Positions 12,575-24,709 of a DNA stretch of 64,000 nt are shown here, piece by piece. The position numbers and the translations under genes were made by a program. How positions within the stretch are numbered: the stretch's first letter is position 1; every line of letters begins with the position of its first letter. The DNA is from Saposhnikovia divaricata (Eukaryota; Streptophyta; Magnoliopsida; Apiales; Apiaceae), in NCBI GenBank assembly GCA_036435485.1, contig CM071597.1:54791881-54855880 (forward strand), read 5' to 3'. The notes under the pieces were generated by a model. The model searched no databases. It saw nothing but the letters and a program-made list of their open reading frames with translations, and was not told the DNA's origin.

Positions 12575-15337
12575 CTAAACCGATCCTTGAATCATAGAAA
12601 GTGTTCCAGCTATGAGATTGTGCAGTGTAGCCACCAAGTCTGGCGGAAGATATTCTGGTGAAGATAAATTTTCATCTGTAATCTGAAACAGTATAGTTAA
12701 TATACTTCCACCAGTTTCTGCTGCCGGCTCTACTGGATTCTCTGGGAGGACAGTAAATCCAGATCCCAGTATTGCCACTTCTGTGGAGCTCCCACCCTTG
12801 AGTAATGCTTTCAATGATTCATCATCTACTGGTGCGTAAACCATGTAATATCCTGTTGCATCAGTGTAGCTCTCTTGCAGGTAAAACTTAAGCGTTTTAT
12901 TTAGCGGAGGCTATGCATCAAACACTTCAATGTTATGAATGTATACATTGAGAAAGAGATAGTTAAAACTAAACGAGCATTAGGTACCTCAACTGCCACT
13001 AGGGAAACACGACTTGATGCCTCACGGCCAGTGGCAAAGTATGCTAGATCTTGAGTTGCACACTCGTGAGAGAGGATATCCCACTGCAATATTATTATAC
13101 ATGACTTCAGTTAAAGGAAATTGACATCACAATATCAATAATCCCATTTGTGGAAGATAAGATCTACCTTGCTGCGGTTACTCCCGGAGTAAAGAAACTC
13201 GAAAACATCATTTGGTGGGGCATGTAGTTTCAAAGAAGTTGCAACAGTTATGATGACCCCATGAGGATGCCTTGGATCATCTACATTATAGCTTGTCTTA
13301 ACTAGTATGCTTTCACCATTCGTTGTTGGCAGTGGTTGCCAATGTTTCTCTGTTGAAGCTCTTACAGCCTCATTGTAACTTCTACTTATTCTCTGAGAAA
13401 GTTGCAGTAAGCTCTTCCTTCCATCTTTTTAATCAAGTACATGGTTAATTGAGAAAATTTTCCAAAACACTGACAAAAGCTAAATATTCAGTGGAGTTTA
13501 GAGCAGTTAAAAGCTATTTAACTGAAGGAGTACTAACGATTTACCACTATTGTCCTCCACAAGTAATTTGAGTCTCTCACACTGCCTATGCAATGTAGCT
13601 ATCCACCGTTTTGCACGAAATGCAAAGCCTGAAGAAACTAGTTTTCTGAACATATTAGGAACATTATTGTAATCAACTTCATTATGCTCTATCCATGTAA
13701 CCTGCAAATACCCAATACATTTCAAATGAGGATTTATAACCTAGTTTCAATAGAAGGAATTATGCAAGTTCTTTTCAATTCTGAATAAAATTTTGACCTT
13801 GGAAAATCCACTTTCAAGGCCTTGGATTAAGCAACCGGATGGTTTTCTATGACTCTGTGTTACCATATGAGGAAATATACTTTCCAAGGAAACATCCACC
13901 ACTACCCATGTATTAGCAACAGTCATTTGTTTACAGTATCTTGCAAAATATATTTCCCTAGTCTTAAGCAGGGGTGATGCAACATGAAATTCAGCTTTCA
14001 CCTGTTTTACATTTTCAAAAATAGGAGAAAGGTTTAATGTATTATATCAATGACACAAAATGCAAGATCATTTTAACAGTTAAGTTGTAAGATCACGCGA
14101 GCAGAATGAGCCCCAAAATTCTGGTTCAATACCAAGTGATCTTATACATTCGATTGATTATTGTAGTGACTAGTATATTGGTACCACTTGCAAGGCTCCA
14201 TTAGGGTTTGCCAACTCCTCTCCAGTTGACAGTGATCCAAGAACTGAGACTTCTGAGACAATATCACAGAAAACAAGTGACCATTGTTCCTACACAACAA
14301 AAAACTATGAGCAAGTTCACATATGAACATATTACACATGCATGCAAAATTGTTGTAATTTCTTGGAATAAAACTTATAATACCTACCACATCAATAAGA
14401 ACATCAACAATGTTTATGGGGTTCATTGGCACCATCTCTGTTTCTCGAGAAGCTTCAGTTGTGAAAGCAGTTTGTTGTCCATTAATAAATTTTGCATTTT
14501 TAGAAAGCTCTGATGATAGATCGGTAGGCTCCTGGACTGATAATAATCTTATGACTTCTTCTAGAGTTGAATCAAGAGACTCGAATCTGCGTTTATACTC
14601 AGGAACATTTAATGTTCGAGTTTCTTTCTCCTCGTCAAAAATCCACAAGGGATCTAAAGTGCAAGCTTTTTGTGTAAGTTCCTCAGCTGCTGCAACAGCT
14701 AGATCATAAATCCTGGTTTTATAAGATTCAGCATTTACCATAACTTGCATAAGAAGCTCTGTTGCTCGGATTTCTCTCCCCAAAAATAACGGTGATAGTG
14801 CATTTCCAGTATTTGATGATGATGAATAATGATCATTTGTTTGAACTGAGGATTTAAAAATTGGTGTACTAGGTTCTGAAGCAGATGCTGAACCAGCTTG
14901 AACCTGCAACTACAAATACTTCGGGACATCACTTCTTTTTATTGTAAATATAGATATGCAAACACACAAGTACACCAAAACACATATAACACATGTATTT
15001 ATTGAAGAAAATTATGGAGAGAGAGAGAGACAAAATGGCCCTTCCTGATGAACTCAATAGAAAAAAGGAATTCCAAACATTCATCAAATGTTGAGGGTGT
15101 TCGTTTCGGTTCCTTTTCCAAAAAAATTGTAAGTACTTACATTCCGAAAAAAAAAAAAAACTAAACAAAATTCGGATTTAATCCTCGTCACATCCTTCTA
15201 AGTAAAAGGTACCGAAAGATCAAATTTGGGTTTAATCCACATCACATCCTCTTTAGAGAAAAAGTACTGAAAGTAGTACTAATAGTTACCTCTAGGTTAA
15301 GATTGAGTTCTAAACTTGAGATATCTTGTGTGTCCAT
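12575..15337 (-). CDS. HD-ZIP IV-like START-domain protein lacking the homeodomain-leucine zipper, 8 exons
   Basis: Exons in transcript order: 15337-15290, 14909-14388, 14289-14188, 14001-13798, 13701-13545, 13424-13168, 13083-12988, 12910-12575. All are GT-AG and in phase, giving 573 aa. The START domain (about residues 85-320) has family landmarks YDLAVAAAEELTQKA, EASRETEMVPMNPINIV, VASPLLKTREIYFARYCKQ and FAFRAKRWIATLHRQCERL. The C-terminal HD-ZIP IV domain follows (GGSILTILFQITDENL near the end). HD-ZIP IV factors normally have a homeodomain and zipper-loop-zipper before START. Here a 16-residue first exon (MDTQDISSLELNLNLE) leads into a Ser-rich stretch and then START. No homeodomain was seen in either neighbouring intron or in the 2.3 kb upstream. 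It may be a lipid-binding or dimerisation-type regulator without its own DNA binding, or a 5'-truncated gene. Function is inferred; the architecture is seen. Confidence 0.8.
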
Positions 15338-16309
15338 AATCAATCCCTGAAACATGACACAACATATATACAATCAAAAAGGGAAAAAAGACCATAAATA
15401 AAGTAAAGCATTGAATTGAATTGCATGACAATTAAATCCAAAATGTCCAATATATACATATCATACACTACTCTAAAACGTAGTACAGTAGGTAGTATAG
15501 GGTAATGTGCATGTCACTTTTTGATAGACGTGATTATGGTGATTTGTTACATTAGTTAGGGTTTGAACCATAACCTAAAGATTTGGGAAGTCAGTTGGCA
15601 CATTATTTTGATAAAAAAAAAGTTTATTGTTTAAGAAAGAAAAAGAAAAGGTTTTCAGTTTTTTTTTTTAAAAATACGTAAGTAGGCCTTACAATGAGTC
15701 AAAAATAGCGAGATTGGAAATGACAAAAATGAATAACGTCACAATTTTTTTTTTAAAGAAACCCTTTATAAGGTTTTCAAAAAATTAGTCAAAGTTAGCA
15801 CTAAAATTCGTAAAAATTTGGAATAAATTTATAAAATTTTGAAAAATTTCACAAATTCTATTTCAGTAGACGGATTTATTTCTCTTTAATTCACTAAATC
15901 CACATAAATTAAATTTATTACGTGTTTTCAAACTCATACATATTAGTAATTTGTTAAATCATTTCAAAATTTGAATTTTCAAAAAATTATTCAAAGTTAG
16001 CACTAAAATTCTTAAAAATTTGGAATAAATTTCTAAAATTTTGAAAAATTTCACAAATTCTATTTCAATAGACGGATTTATTTCTCTTTAATTCACTAAA
16101 TCCACATAAACTAAATTAATTACGTGTTTTCAAACTCATACATATTATAGTAATTTGTTAAATCAGTTAAAAATTTGAATCTTTATCAGTTCACTTAATT
16201 TAGTAACTCTACATAAATTAAATCATTTTAAAATTCATGTATATTAGTAATTTATTGAATTCTTTGAAAATTTTGAATCAAATAATGAAATAAGTCGTGC
16301 ATACATTCA
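15338..16309. other. AT-rich upstream region of the START gene
   Basis: Holds the presumed promoter of the minus-strand START gene near 15340-15550 and, farther out, AT-rich non-coding DNA with a 202-bp tandem duplication listed separately. No homeodomain-coding sequence was found. Confidence 0.5.
15774..16175. repeat. 202-bp tandem duplication
   Basis: Two adjacent copies begin TTTTCAAAAAATTA at 15774 and 15976. They share long blocks such as AGTTAGCACTAAAATTC and CAGTAGACGGATTTATTTC, with few differences. Confidence 0.85.
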
Positions 16310-17220
16310 AAATAAATAAATAAAATAAAGAGTATTTACCAAAAATACTAGGTTTAAAATTTTTATTTGCAAAAATACCATCTCCTTTATTTAATTGCAT
16401 ATTTACTATCTTATACTTTCTTAATTGCAATTTTACTAAACTAAGTTTCAAAATTGCAAAAATACTAACCCTCACCCCTCCCCCCCTCTTTCCCAGCCGA
16501 CTTCAACAGGCTTCAACACTTTTTTTTTAAGGTGGGGCGCTATTTTGGTGGATTTGAGTTGCAACCGAATGTAACCACATTCAACCGAATGCAACCACAT
16601 GTAACTTTTTTTTAAGGTGGGATGATTTTGGTGGATTTGGGTTGCAAGGCCCCGCCAGGGGCCATATTCAACTGAATGCAACCACATGTAACTTTTTTTT
16701 TAAGGTGGGTGATTTTGGTGGATTTGGGTTGCAAGGTTCCGCCAGAGGCCATATTCAACTGAATGCAACTGAAAAATGAAAGTTTCATTCATTTGCATGT
16801 GGTTGCAGTTAGAAATTTAGTTGCATGTGGTTGCATTCAGTTGCATAAGAAAGTTACATTTTTCAGTTGTCATTTTCGACCTCTTTTTTGAACTATATAT
16901 ATATATATATATATATATAAGAGGTCGAAAATGACAATTGAAAAATGGAACTTGAAATCAGAAATTTAGTTGCGCATGTGGTTGCATTCAGTTGAATGTG
17001 CCCCTGCGGGGTCTTGCAACCCAAATCCACCAAAATAGCACTCCACCTTAAAAAAAAAAAGAAAAAAAAAGTCGAACTGGGCAGGCTGGGCAGGGGGAAG
17101 TGGTGCCCTAATTTCTAGTATTTTTGTAATTTAGAAACTTAGTTTTGTAAAATTGCAAATAGCTATTCTTAACAAAAGTAAATGTGCAAAAATTTACTTT
17201 TCCCTATTTATTTATGAAAA
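16310..17220. mobile_element. Non-autonomous TIR element rich in GTTGCAT words (family copy 1)
   Basis: Outer parts are inverted copies over about 150 bp: left ...TTACTAAACTAAGTTTC...GCAAAAATACTA, right its reverse complement around 17100-17200. The interior repeats words such as CAACTGAATGCAACCACATG and has a central palindrome (16865-16945, GAGGTCGAAAATGACAA) around a short (AT)n. Related elements lie at 40442-41861 and 62524-63141. No coding region. Confidence 0.6.
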
Positions 17221-17265
17221 AAGCCCAATAAAAAAATAATCATTAATAACACAATTAATGAATTA

Positions 17266-17268
<3 letters not shown>

Positions 17269-17343
<75 letters not shown>
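17269..17343. repeat. (AT)n microsatellite
   Basis: About 37 AT units bordering the left half of the split MITE. Confidence 0.98.
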
Positions 17344-17346
<3 letters not shown>

Positions 17347-17684
17347 GCACTCCATAGAGAACACTTTATATAAAGCACAAAGAAGAACACCATCAAAACA
17401 CATTATTTTTTGAAAAAAATGGATTGTTAAAATTAGAATAACTAAATTTAAAATAGGTGCCCCTGGCGGGGCCTATTACATATAATAATCTCATCTAAAA
17501 TTTGAAAATCAAATATCATAGAATCTATGATAGAATCCTACATATATTTTTATAACAACAAAATTAGTTGTTTTTAATCTCAAATTGTTGCTAAATTAAT
17601 ATTAAAGTATTATTATTCATAATCAAAGCTTATTTGTTATAAAATTAATTTTATATGAGCTTTTATAATGAATTTTATAGTGTT
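17344..17684. mobile_element. Left part of a Micron-like MITE split by the Tat element
   Basis: Begins next to an (AT)n tract with TTGCACTCCATAGAGAACAC and TATAAAGCACAA. The sequence at 34806-34848, reverse-complemented, is similar (TTGCTCAAAAAGAACACCC, TATAAAGAACAA) and ends at another (AT)n. The two pieces therefore look like the ends of one MITE of about 385 bp into which the 17-kb retrotransposon inserted. Positions 17461-17684 are copied again at 23832-24055. Confidence 0.55.
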
Positions 17685-18305
17685 TGATATGGGCTAAAAG
17701 TAAGCCCTAAAGACACATTTAATGTGGCATTTATTAGACCCGGAATGGTCCAAACGTGGGGCCCACCAGATGGGCCCAAACCCTAATTATAATATTAATT
17801 TCGTAATTAATATTAAGGGTAATAAACAGCTCAGCAAATAAGAGTCAAACAAGGATATTACTCTTGCCTGACTTAGCCTCCAAGATACATATTTCAACAT
17901 GGAAACTGATTCCTATAAGGAAGAGATCTAGAACCTTCCTCAAGGAAGACTTGTCCACCAAGTCTCTGACTCCTACCATAATTCTAGGGCTTCTCAGCCT
18001 ATATAAAGGGTCTAACCCCTCATCTCAGAACTACGTTTTTGGGCAGAGCTTAATACGTCACTACGTTTTGGCTTAATCCTCGAATAAGGACATACAAGCC
18101 ATTGCGCCCTAGGTGAGCTCTCGCCGCCATAGCCTCGAGGGCACCATCACCTAGAACTACGTCCTGGCTTGATTCTCAGTAACGAGATACGTAGGCACTC
18201 TGTGAGGACCGATCAGTCTCGTAACACAGAAACAGCCATTAAAGCTCGAAGCTCAACCACCCTAGCATTAATTACAAATCGTAACCTAGTTTTTATTCCA
18301 CAACA
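17685..18305 (+). repeat. LTR A (5' LTR), 621 bp
   Basis: TGATATGGGC...CCACAACA. It contains a TATA-like TATATAAAGG at about 18000. By eye it differs from LTR B at about 2 sites and from LTR C at about 6. Confidence 0.93.
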
Positions 18306-18307
18306 TT

Positions 18308-18325
18308 TGGCGCCGTCTGTGGGAA
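18308..18325 (+). promoter_or_regulatory. Primer binding site, copy A
   Basis: TGGCGCCGTCTGTGGGAA lies two bases after LTR A. This primer-site type is found in Tat/Ogre/Retand elements. Confidence 0.85.
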
Positions 18326-18338
18326 GACAACATCAACC

Positions 18339-20698
18339 ATGTTTAGCACACGAAGAACTGCACCAAGCTCTACCGAAGCTTTACCAATCAGCTTCGCTCC
18401 GCCTCTTACCTCTGGAACAACCACGTTTGAACAAGGGACGATCCCCCAAACTCAAGTTTCTCAGCCTCCAGGGACGAATCCCCCTGCTGGGAGTACGCTG
18501 CCTATGGTTGTCCATCCAGATCAGGGAACCAACTCTCTTTAGATGGTGATCTCTCCCCTGGTTGATCCTAATCACCCTCCATCTGGGGTACAGATCCATA
18601 CTACGGATCTCCCCGTGAATACGAACCCAATGTATGGGCTGCCCAACTACCCCCCTGTTCGAGAACCTGAACCGAGTGGTCATGCTTTGCAGATCCGAGA
18701 TCGCGAGTACCTAGACTACTCCGGCCCCTATACTACTGATTCGACATCTGAGGATGACGATGATGACCGTGACGAAGCCCAAAGGAGGCGACGTGCTAGT
18801 ATAGAGCCCCGAAGGAGGGCCCGAAGAATACATGATGGACCTCCACAAATGACTGGGGAAAGGATCAAGGCTCATGAGGCTGAGATCCAGAGGCTGAAAG
18901 ATGACGCCGCCAGAGAGCAAGCAAGGCAGAATCAAAGTCTGCATCGACCTCCTCCAATCTCAGGAAGGGTTCCCGTCATAGATCTAGAGAGGTCGTCTAG
19001 GAGACGAAGAAGGGCCGATACCTCAACTGAAGGAGTAACGAGGGCGGACACCCCCAGAAACAACCCCAAGGATCTGATGCCGCTAGATCTTGATGATCCA
19101 ACACCTCCGTTCACTGAGGAGGTGATGAATGCCCGCATCTCAAAGAAATTCAAGATGCCGACGATCAAAGCCTATGATGGAATAGGCTACCTGCAAATTC
19201 GATTGGCTCTTTCAAGGAGTTGAAGAATGCAATTGTTAGCCAATTCATTAGTGGAAGAGTTCATGAAAAAAGTTCTGCATCCCTCATGTATGTGGTGCAG
19301 GGGAAGAACGAGAATCTAAGGGGTTATCTCAAGCGATTCACCAAGGAGACATTGAATATTACAGATCTGGAGAATAAAGTGGCCATAGTGGCCCTGGAAC
19401 ATGGAACCATCGATCCATTCTTTAAAAGATAATTGGCAAAGCACCCCCCTGAGAATATGGCCGAACTTCAACGAAGAGCTGAAAAGTATATTAAAGCTGA
19501 GGACAGCATGAAAAAGGAGGTTGTAGTGGGTAATGGCAAGGGCGCCAATGACTCAAAGAAACGGAAGCAAGAACAAGAGTATGATGCTAGGGACAAGTAT
19601 CCCCGGACTAGCAAGGATTCTGATTCACCCCCGAAGAAGAATTTGGGACCAAGATTCAACGACTATGCGAGACTGAATGCTCCTAGGAGTCAGATCTTGT
19701 TACATATCGAGAAAGACAAAGATTTTCGATGGCCGAAGCCACTTAGGTGTGATCCCGCAAAGAGAAACAACGATCAGTACTGTAGATTCAACCGCAATGT
19801 GTGTCATGATGATTGTAGGCAGTTGAAGGATGAGATTGAATTCTTGATCCGAAAAGGAAAGCTGAACAAGTTCACTAAGGGTGATGATCGTGGAACTCAA
19901 AAAAGGGATTATGATAGAAGAGACAATGATAGAAGGGATGATGATCGAGATCGAGATCGTAACCCACAGCCCCGAGGGCCAGTTATTAACATGATTTGGG
20001 GAGGCCCGACAGTGGCCGGTACAACCCGAAACTCTCGGAAGGCGTATGCCAGAGAAGTGATGCACATCGTGGGAGAAGCCCCGAAGCGTGCCAGGACTGG
20101 GATAGCTATTGGTTTTGATGACTCAGATCTCGAAGGGGTGAAGTTTCCCCATGACGACCCGTTGGTCATAACCCCTATGATTGGGAACTTGGAAGTGAAG
20201 CGGGTCTTGATAGACAATGGAGCTTCTGTTGATATTTTGTTTCATGTCGCATTTATAAAGATGGGGTACACCGACTCTCAGTTGACCCCAACCAATATGC
20301 CAATTTATGGATTTAATGGAGTAGAATTCAAAGTTGAAGGGACTATTCAGTTGCCTATAACTATTGGACAGGAGCCCAAGGAGGCCATTCAGATGTTGAA
20401 CTTCTTGGTAATCAAAGCGGTTTCAACGTACAACGCTATTCTCGGAAGGACTGAACTTCATGCATTCAAGGCTGTTGCCTCAACGTATCATATGAAGATC
20501 AAGTTCCCAACCAGGAATGGCGTTAGAGAACATAAAGGCGATCAAAAGATGGCACAAAGCTGTTATGTAGCCTCGTTAAGGCCTAATAGAGTCGGGGGGC
20601 AAGTCCTTCCAATTGAAGACATGAATGTCCGCAGAAGAAAGGAACACCAAAAAAAAGCCAGCAGAGGACATCACACAGAAGCCTTAGACAGCCATTGA
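18339..20698 (+). pseudogene. Tat gag-protease region, copy A
   Basis: Reading starts at MFSTRRTAPSSTEALP. A TAG at 18540-18542 (CAG in copy B) is private to copy A. The frame then runs to about 19223, where the middle of gag is missing and the frame changes. The remaining gag (GKNENLRGYLKRFTKETL, PPENMAELQRRAEKYI) has a TAA at 19430-19432. Farther on are an Arg/Asp-rich stretch and a retropepsin region with VLIDNGASVDILF (about 20205-20243) and AILGRTELHAF. The gag deletion and the TAA are shared with copy B, so they predate the duplication. Confidence 0.85.
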
Positions 20699-20905
20699 GG
20701 CTAAGGCGTTAACTGACTTTGTGGTTGAATGTACCATTGGCAACCAAGAAGTCGGGGGGCAGGAGGTAGTACCCCAAGCAGGAAGTGAACTTCAGAATAA
20801 GAATGATGATACCAGAAGGAATGGTGGACGCTCTATTTTGATGGAGCATCAAAAACAAAATCAAGTGATGCAGGCCTAGTCTTGCAATGCCCCGATGGGC
20901 TCAAG
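20699..20905 (+). pseudogene. Displaced RNase H fragment, copy A
   Basis: This stretch resembles 22990-23205 of the same element: TTAACTGACTTTGTGGTTGA, AAGAAGTCGGGGGGCAGGAG and TATTTTGATGGAGCATC blocks recur in order. An extra degraded piece of the second RNase H region therefore lies between protease and RT. The following 20906-21600 is non-coding and I recognise nothing in it. Confidence 0.75.
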
Positions 20906-21699
20906 TTATCCTAGTAGGACTTAGCTTCATCTAGTAGAAGCAGAAATAAGGTTCATTGAAACCATTGCAGAGCATGTTGCTCCGAGTAGGACAATAGTAC
21001 TCTATCACCCGATGAGTGCAAGTCAAGGATGAACGAGTACCGAAAATAAAAAAATAACGAATGGAAAACAAACAAATGCATAGGTGAAGATCCCGAAGGG
21101 TCAAAGCCATGAAAGGCCGAGGATGTTAAGGACTAGCTACTCTTCAATACTTATTAAGGACCTGGATTAAGGATCCAAGGATGAAGGCTAATAGATAACC
21201 TTAAGCAAGGATTAAGAAGTTCAAGCAAGCTCTCGTCTCAGAAGTTTAAAAGGCAAGAAGCCAACGGGATTTCATTTATCGAAATCTATATCGAGGAATC
21301 AACCCCGAATCCTAGGTTGAAGAACAGAAGCTGTTAGCCATGAAGGCCAAGGTTAGTTATGATGGCCAAACTTGAGGGGGGGTCATGAACCTCCAATTAA
21401 GATCCAAAGGTTGAAACTTCATGTTGACTTGAAAACCAATATGTAACTTTGAAAACCTCCTAGAGAAGGTTCAAGACCTCGTGGGGCTAACCAGAAACCC
21501 CCTGGCCTTGGACCAGCAGCTCTGATAGATATTTCGGTGATTGAGATTGAAAACCCTTGATTTCAAACTTTGGCGACCAAGACAAACATTGAAGCCATGA
21601 CGGCCAAGCAAGCTGAGAAGTTACTTATATGGGAGCATCTTTGAAAGAACCCCTGGAGGGCAAGTTGATAGCATTCTTGTAAGAAAATAGTGATGCGTT

Positions 21700-23831
21700 T
21701 GCTTGGACTGTAGCTGACATGCCAGGGATTGATCCCCAACTCATAACTCAGAAGTTGAATGTTGATCCTGGGCGGAAGACAATAAAGCAGAAGAAGAGAA
21801 ATTTTGCTCCTGAAAGGCAGGAGGCCATTAAACAAGAAGTTGACAAGCTCTTAGAGGCTGGGTTTATTGAAGAAATTCAGTTTCCCGAATGGTTAGCAAA
21901 CCCTGTGATGGTCAAGAAAGCGAATGGGAAGTGAAGGATAGGTATAGACTTCACTGATTTGAATGATGCATGTCCGAAGGATTGTTTTCCCCTTCCAAGG
22001 ATTGATATGTTGATAAATGCCACAGCTGGACATGAGATGTTGAGCTTCATGGATGGGTTCAGCGGCTACAATCAGATTAAGATGCACTAAGATGACATCC
22101 CTAAGGTATCTTTCATAACTGACTTTGGTGTTTTCTACTATATTGTTATGGCTTTTGGTCTAAAGAATGTAGGAGCTACTTACCAACGATTGGTGAATAA
22201 GATATTTGCCCATCTAATTGGAAAAACCATGGAGGTCTATGTTGATGACATGTTAGTCAAGAGCCTACTCAAGGCAGATCACATTAAGCACCTCAGAGAG
22301 GCATTCGAAGTGCTGAGGCACCACAAGATGATGTTGAATCCAGCCAAGTGTGTTTTTGGCGTTGGGTCTGGAAATTTTTTGGGATTGATGGTTTCAAAGA
22401 GAGGCATAGAAGCCAATCCTGATAAAATCAAAGCAATTTTAGACATGGAACCACCCCGTTCTGTAAGGGATGTGCAGAAGTTAACTGGGAGAGTGGCACC
22501 TCTAGGGAGATTTATCTCCAAGTCTGGTGACAAATGCTTCCCTTTCTTTCAAGCATTGAAGAAGGTGAATTTTTTTTAATGGACTGATAAAAGCCAAGAG
22601 GCCTTTGAACAATTGAAGAAGTACATGGCCGAAGCCCCGTTATTGGCCAGGCCAAGTCTCGGAGAGACTCTTTATCTGTATCTAGCAGTGTCTGAACAAG
22701 CATTGAGTGCCGTCCTCTTTAAGGAAGAGAACAAGGTTCAGAGGCCTATCTACTATGTAAGCAAGGTGCTCCACGGAGCCGAGTTAAATTACTCATCCAT
22801 CGAGAAATTTGCTTTGGCATTGATAACAGCTTCAAGGAAACTATGACCGTACTTTCAGTCACATAAAATCGAAGTCCTGATGGACCAGCAATTGAGGAAC
22901 ATATTTCACAGCCTGAAAGCAAGTGGAAGATTGATTAAGTGGGCAATCGAACTTGGAGAGTTTGACATCACGTATAAGCCTCGAACGGCCATCAAGGCTC
23001 AGGCATTGGCTGACTTCGTGGTTGAATGTACCATTAGCAACCAAGAAGTCGGGGGGCAGGAGATATTAACTACCCCTGAAAGTGGAGATAAAGATGAAGA
23101 ACTCGTACCTGAATCAGAAGGAATATTGGGTGCTCTATTTTGATGGAGCATCAAAAACAAAATCTAGTGGCGCAGGTTTAGTGTTGCAAAGCCCCGATGG
23201 GTTCATAGTTGAATATGCTTTGAAGTTGGACTTTCCTACTACCAACAATGAAGCTGAATATGAGGCACTGATAGCTGGCTTAGGCTTGGCAAGAATCATG
23301 AGGGTCAAGAATCTCAAGGTCTGTGGAGACTCAAGGCTTGTAGTATCACAAGTGAATGGCGAGTTTGAGGCCAAGGATGAAACCATGGGAAAATATCTAA
23401 GGATCGTGAAGGGTGTTATGACCCAATTTGAGGAATGCTATGTGGAGCACATCCCAAGAGAGGAAAACGTTAAGGCTAATGCCTTGTCCGAATTTGCTTC
23501 CTCTGAAATAGAGAATTATGCAGGGAGTGTTTACTTCCAGGTCTTGATGAAGGCCCCGTCCATCAACTCTAAGTTGATAGCACCAATTAATCTAGGAAGC
23601 TGTTGGATGGATCCCATCAAAACTCACCTTCAAACTGGATGGCTTCCTGACGATGCCTTGGAGGCACGAAAGTTGTCAGTAAGAGCATTGAGATACGCCC
23701 TGATCGAAGGCATTCTCTACAAGAGATCGTTTGTCATCCCATACCTGAATTGTTTAAGGCCCCATGAGGCAAGAGAAGCGCTGGAAGAAGTTCATGGAGG
23801 GATCTGTGGACATCACTTGGGGGGCATAAGT
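21700..23831 (+). pseudogene. Tat reverse transcriptase-RNase H, copy A, broken and truncated
   Basis: RT motifs in order: EVDKLLEAGFIEEIQFPEW, FTDLNDACPKDCFPLPRID, FMDGFSGYNQIKM, MAFGLKNVGATYQRLVNKIF and VYVDDMLVKS. The first RNase H-like part follows (VLFKEENKVQRPIYYVSKVL). A second, archaeal-type RNase H has FDGAS, NNEAEYEALIAGL and GDSRLVV. In-frame stops lie at 21932, 22088, 22577 and 22844, with a frameshift near 23120. The copy ends at the duplication junction before integrase. Confidence 0.88.
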
Positions 23832-24055
23832 CCCTGGCGGGGCCTATTACATATAATAATCTCATCTAAAATTTGAAAATCAAATATCATAGAATCTATG
23901 ATAGAATCCTACATATTTTTTTATAACAACAAAATTAGTTGTTTTTAATCTCAAATTGTTGCTAAATTAATATTAAAGTATTATTATTCATAATCAAAGC
24001 TTATTTGTTATAAAATTAATTTTATATGAGCTTTTATAATGAATTTTATAGTGTT

Positions 24056-24676
24056 TGATATGGGCTGAAAGTAAGCCCTAAAGACACATTTAATGTGGCA
24101 TTTATTAGACCCGGAATGGTCCAAACGTGGGGCCCACCAGATGGGCCCAAACCCTATTTATAATATTAATTTCGTAATTAATATTAAGGGTAATAAACAG
24201 CTCAGCAAATAAGAGTCAAACAAGGATATTACTCTTGCCTGACTTAGCCTCCAAGATACATATTTCAACATGGAAACTGATTCCTATAAGGAAGAGATCT
24301 AGAACCTTCCTCAAGGAAGACTTGTCCACCAAGTCTCTGACTCCTACCATAATTCTAGGGCTTCTCAGCCTATATAAAGGGTCTAACCCCTCATCTCAGA
24401 ACTACGTTTTTGGGCAGAGCTTAATACGTCACTACGTTTTGGCTTAATCCTCGAATAAGGACATACAAGCCATTGCGCCCTAGGTGAGCTCTCGCCGCCA
24501 TAGCCTCGAGGGCACCATCACCTAGAACTACGTCCTGGCTTGATTCTCAGTAACGAGATACGTAGGCACTCTGTGAGGACCGATCAGTCTCGTAACACAG
24601 AAACAGCCATTAAAGCTCGAAGCTCAACCACCCTAGCATTAATTACAAATCGTAACCTAGTTTTTATTCCACAACA
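24056..24676 (+). repeat. LTR B (duplicated 5' LTR), 621 bp
   Basis: Same length and ends as LTR A. It is preceded by copied MITE flank rather than retrotransposon sequence, so it is a duplicate of the 5' LTR and not a 3' LTR. Confidence 0.93.
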
Positions 24677-24678
24677 TT

Positions 24679-24696
24679 TGGCGCCGTCTGTGGGAA
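24679..24696 (+). promoter_or_regulatory. Primer binding site, copy B
   Basis: Identical to the site after LTR A, placed after LTR B. Confidence 0.85.
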
Positions 24697-24709
24697 GACA
24701 ACATCAACC

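Larger units (their letters stand above)
17461..23831 (+). repeat. Tandem duplication, copy A (6371 bp)
   Basis: Matches 23832-30205 almost base for base. It includes 224 bp of MITE flank, LTR A and the internal region up to just before integrase. At the junction 23831/23832 retrotransposon sequence (...GGGGGGCATAAGT) meets flank (CCCTGGCGGGG) with about 2 bp of shared CC. Offsets change from 6371 to 6373 to 6374 because copy B has a 2-bp insertion near 25363 and one extra G near 27750. Confidence 0.95.

Noticed and set aside
15338..17684. Possible upstream exon with the missing homeodomain of the START gene
   Set aside because: No homeodomain-like peptide was found on the minus strand here; only AT-rich repeats, a TIR element and MITE sequence.
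17765..17775. AAACCCTAA, telomere-like
   Set aside because: A single unit inside the LTR; no array.
24056..24676. LTR B as the 3' LTR of one element and 5' LTR of a second, independent element
   Set aside because: LTR B is preceded by copied MITE flank rather than a polypurine tract, and only the outermost ends have the GTGTT duplication. One insertion plus a tandem duplication explains it better.
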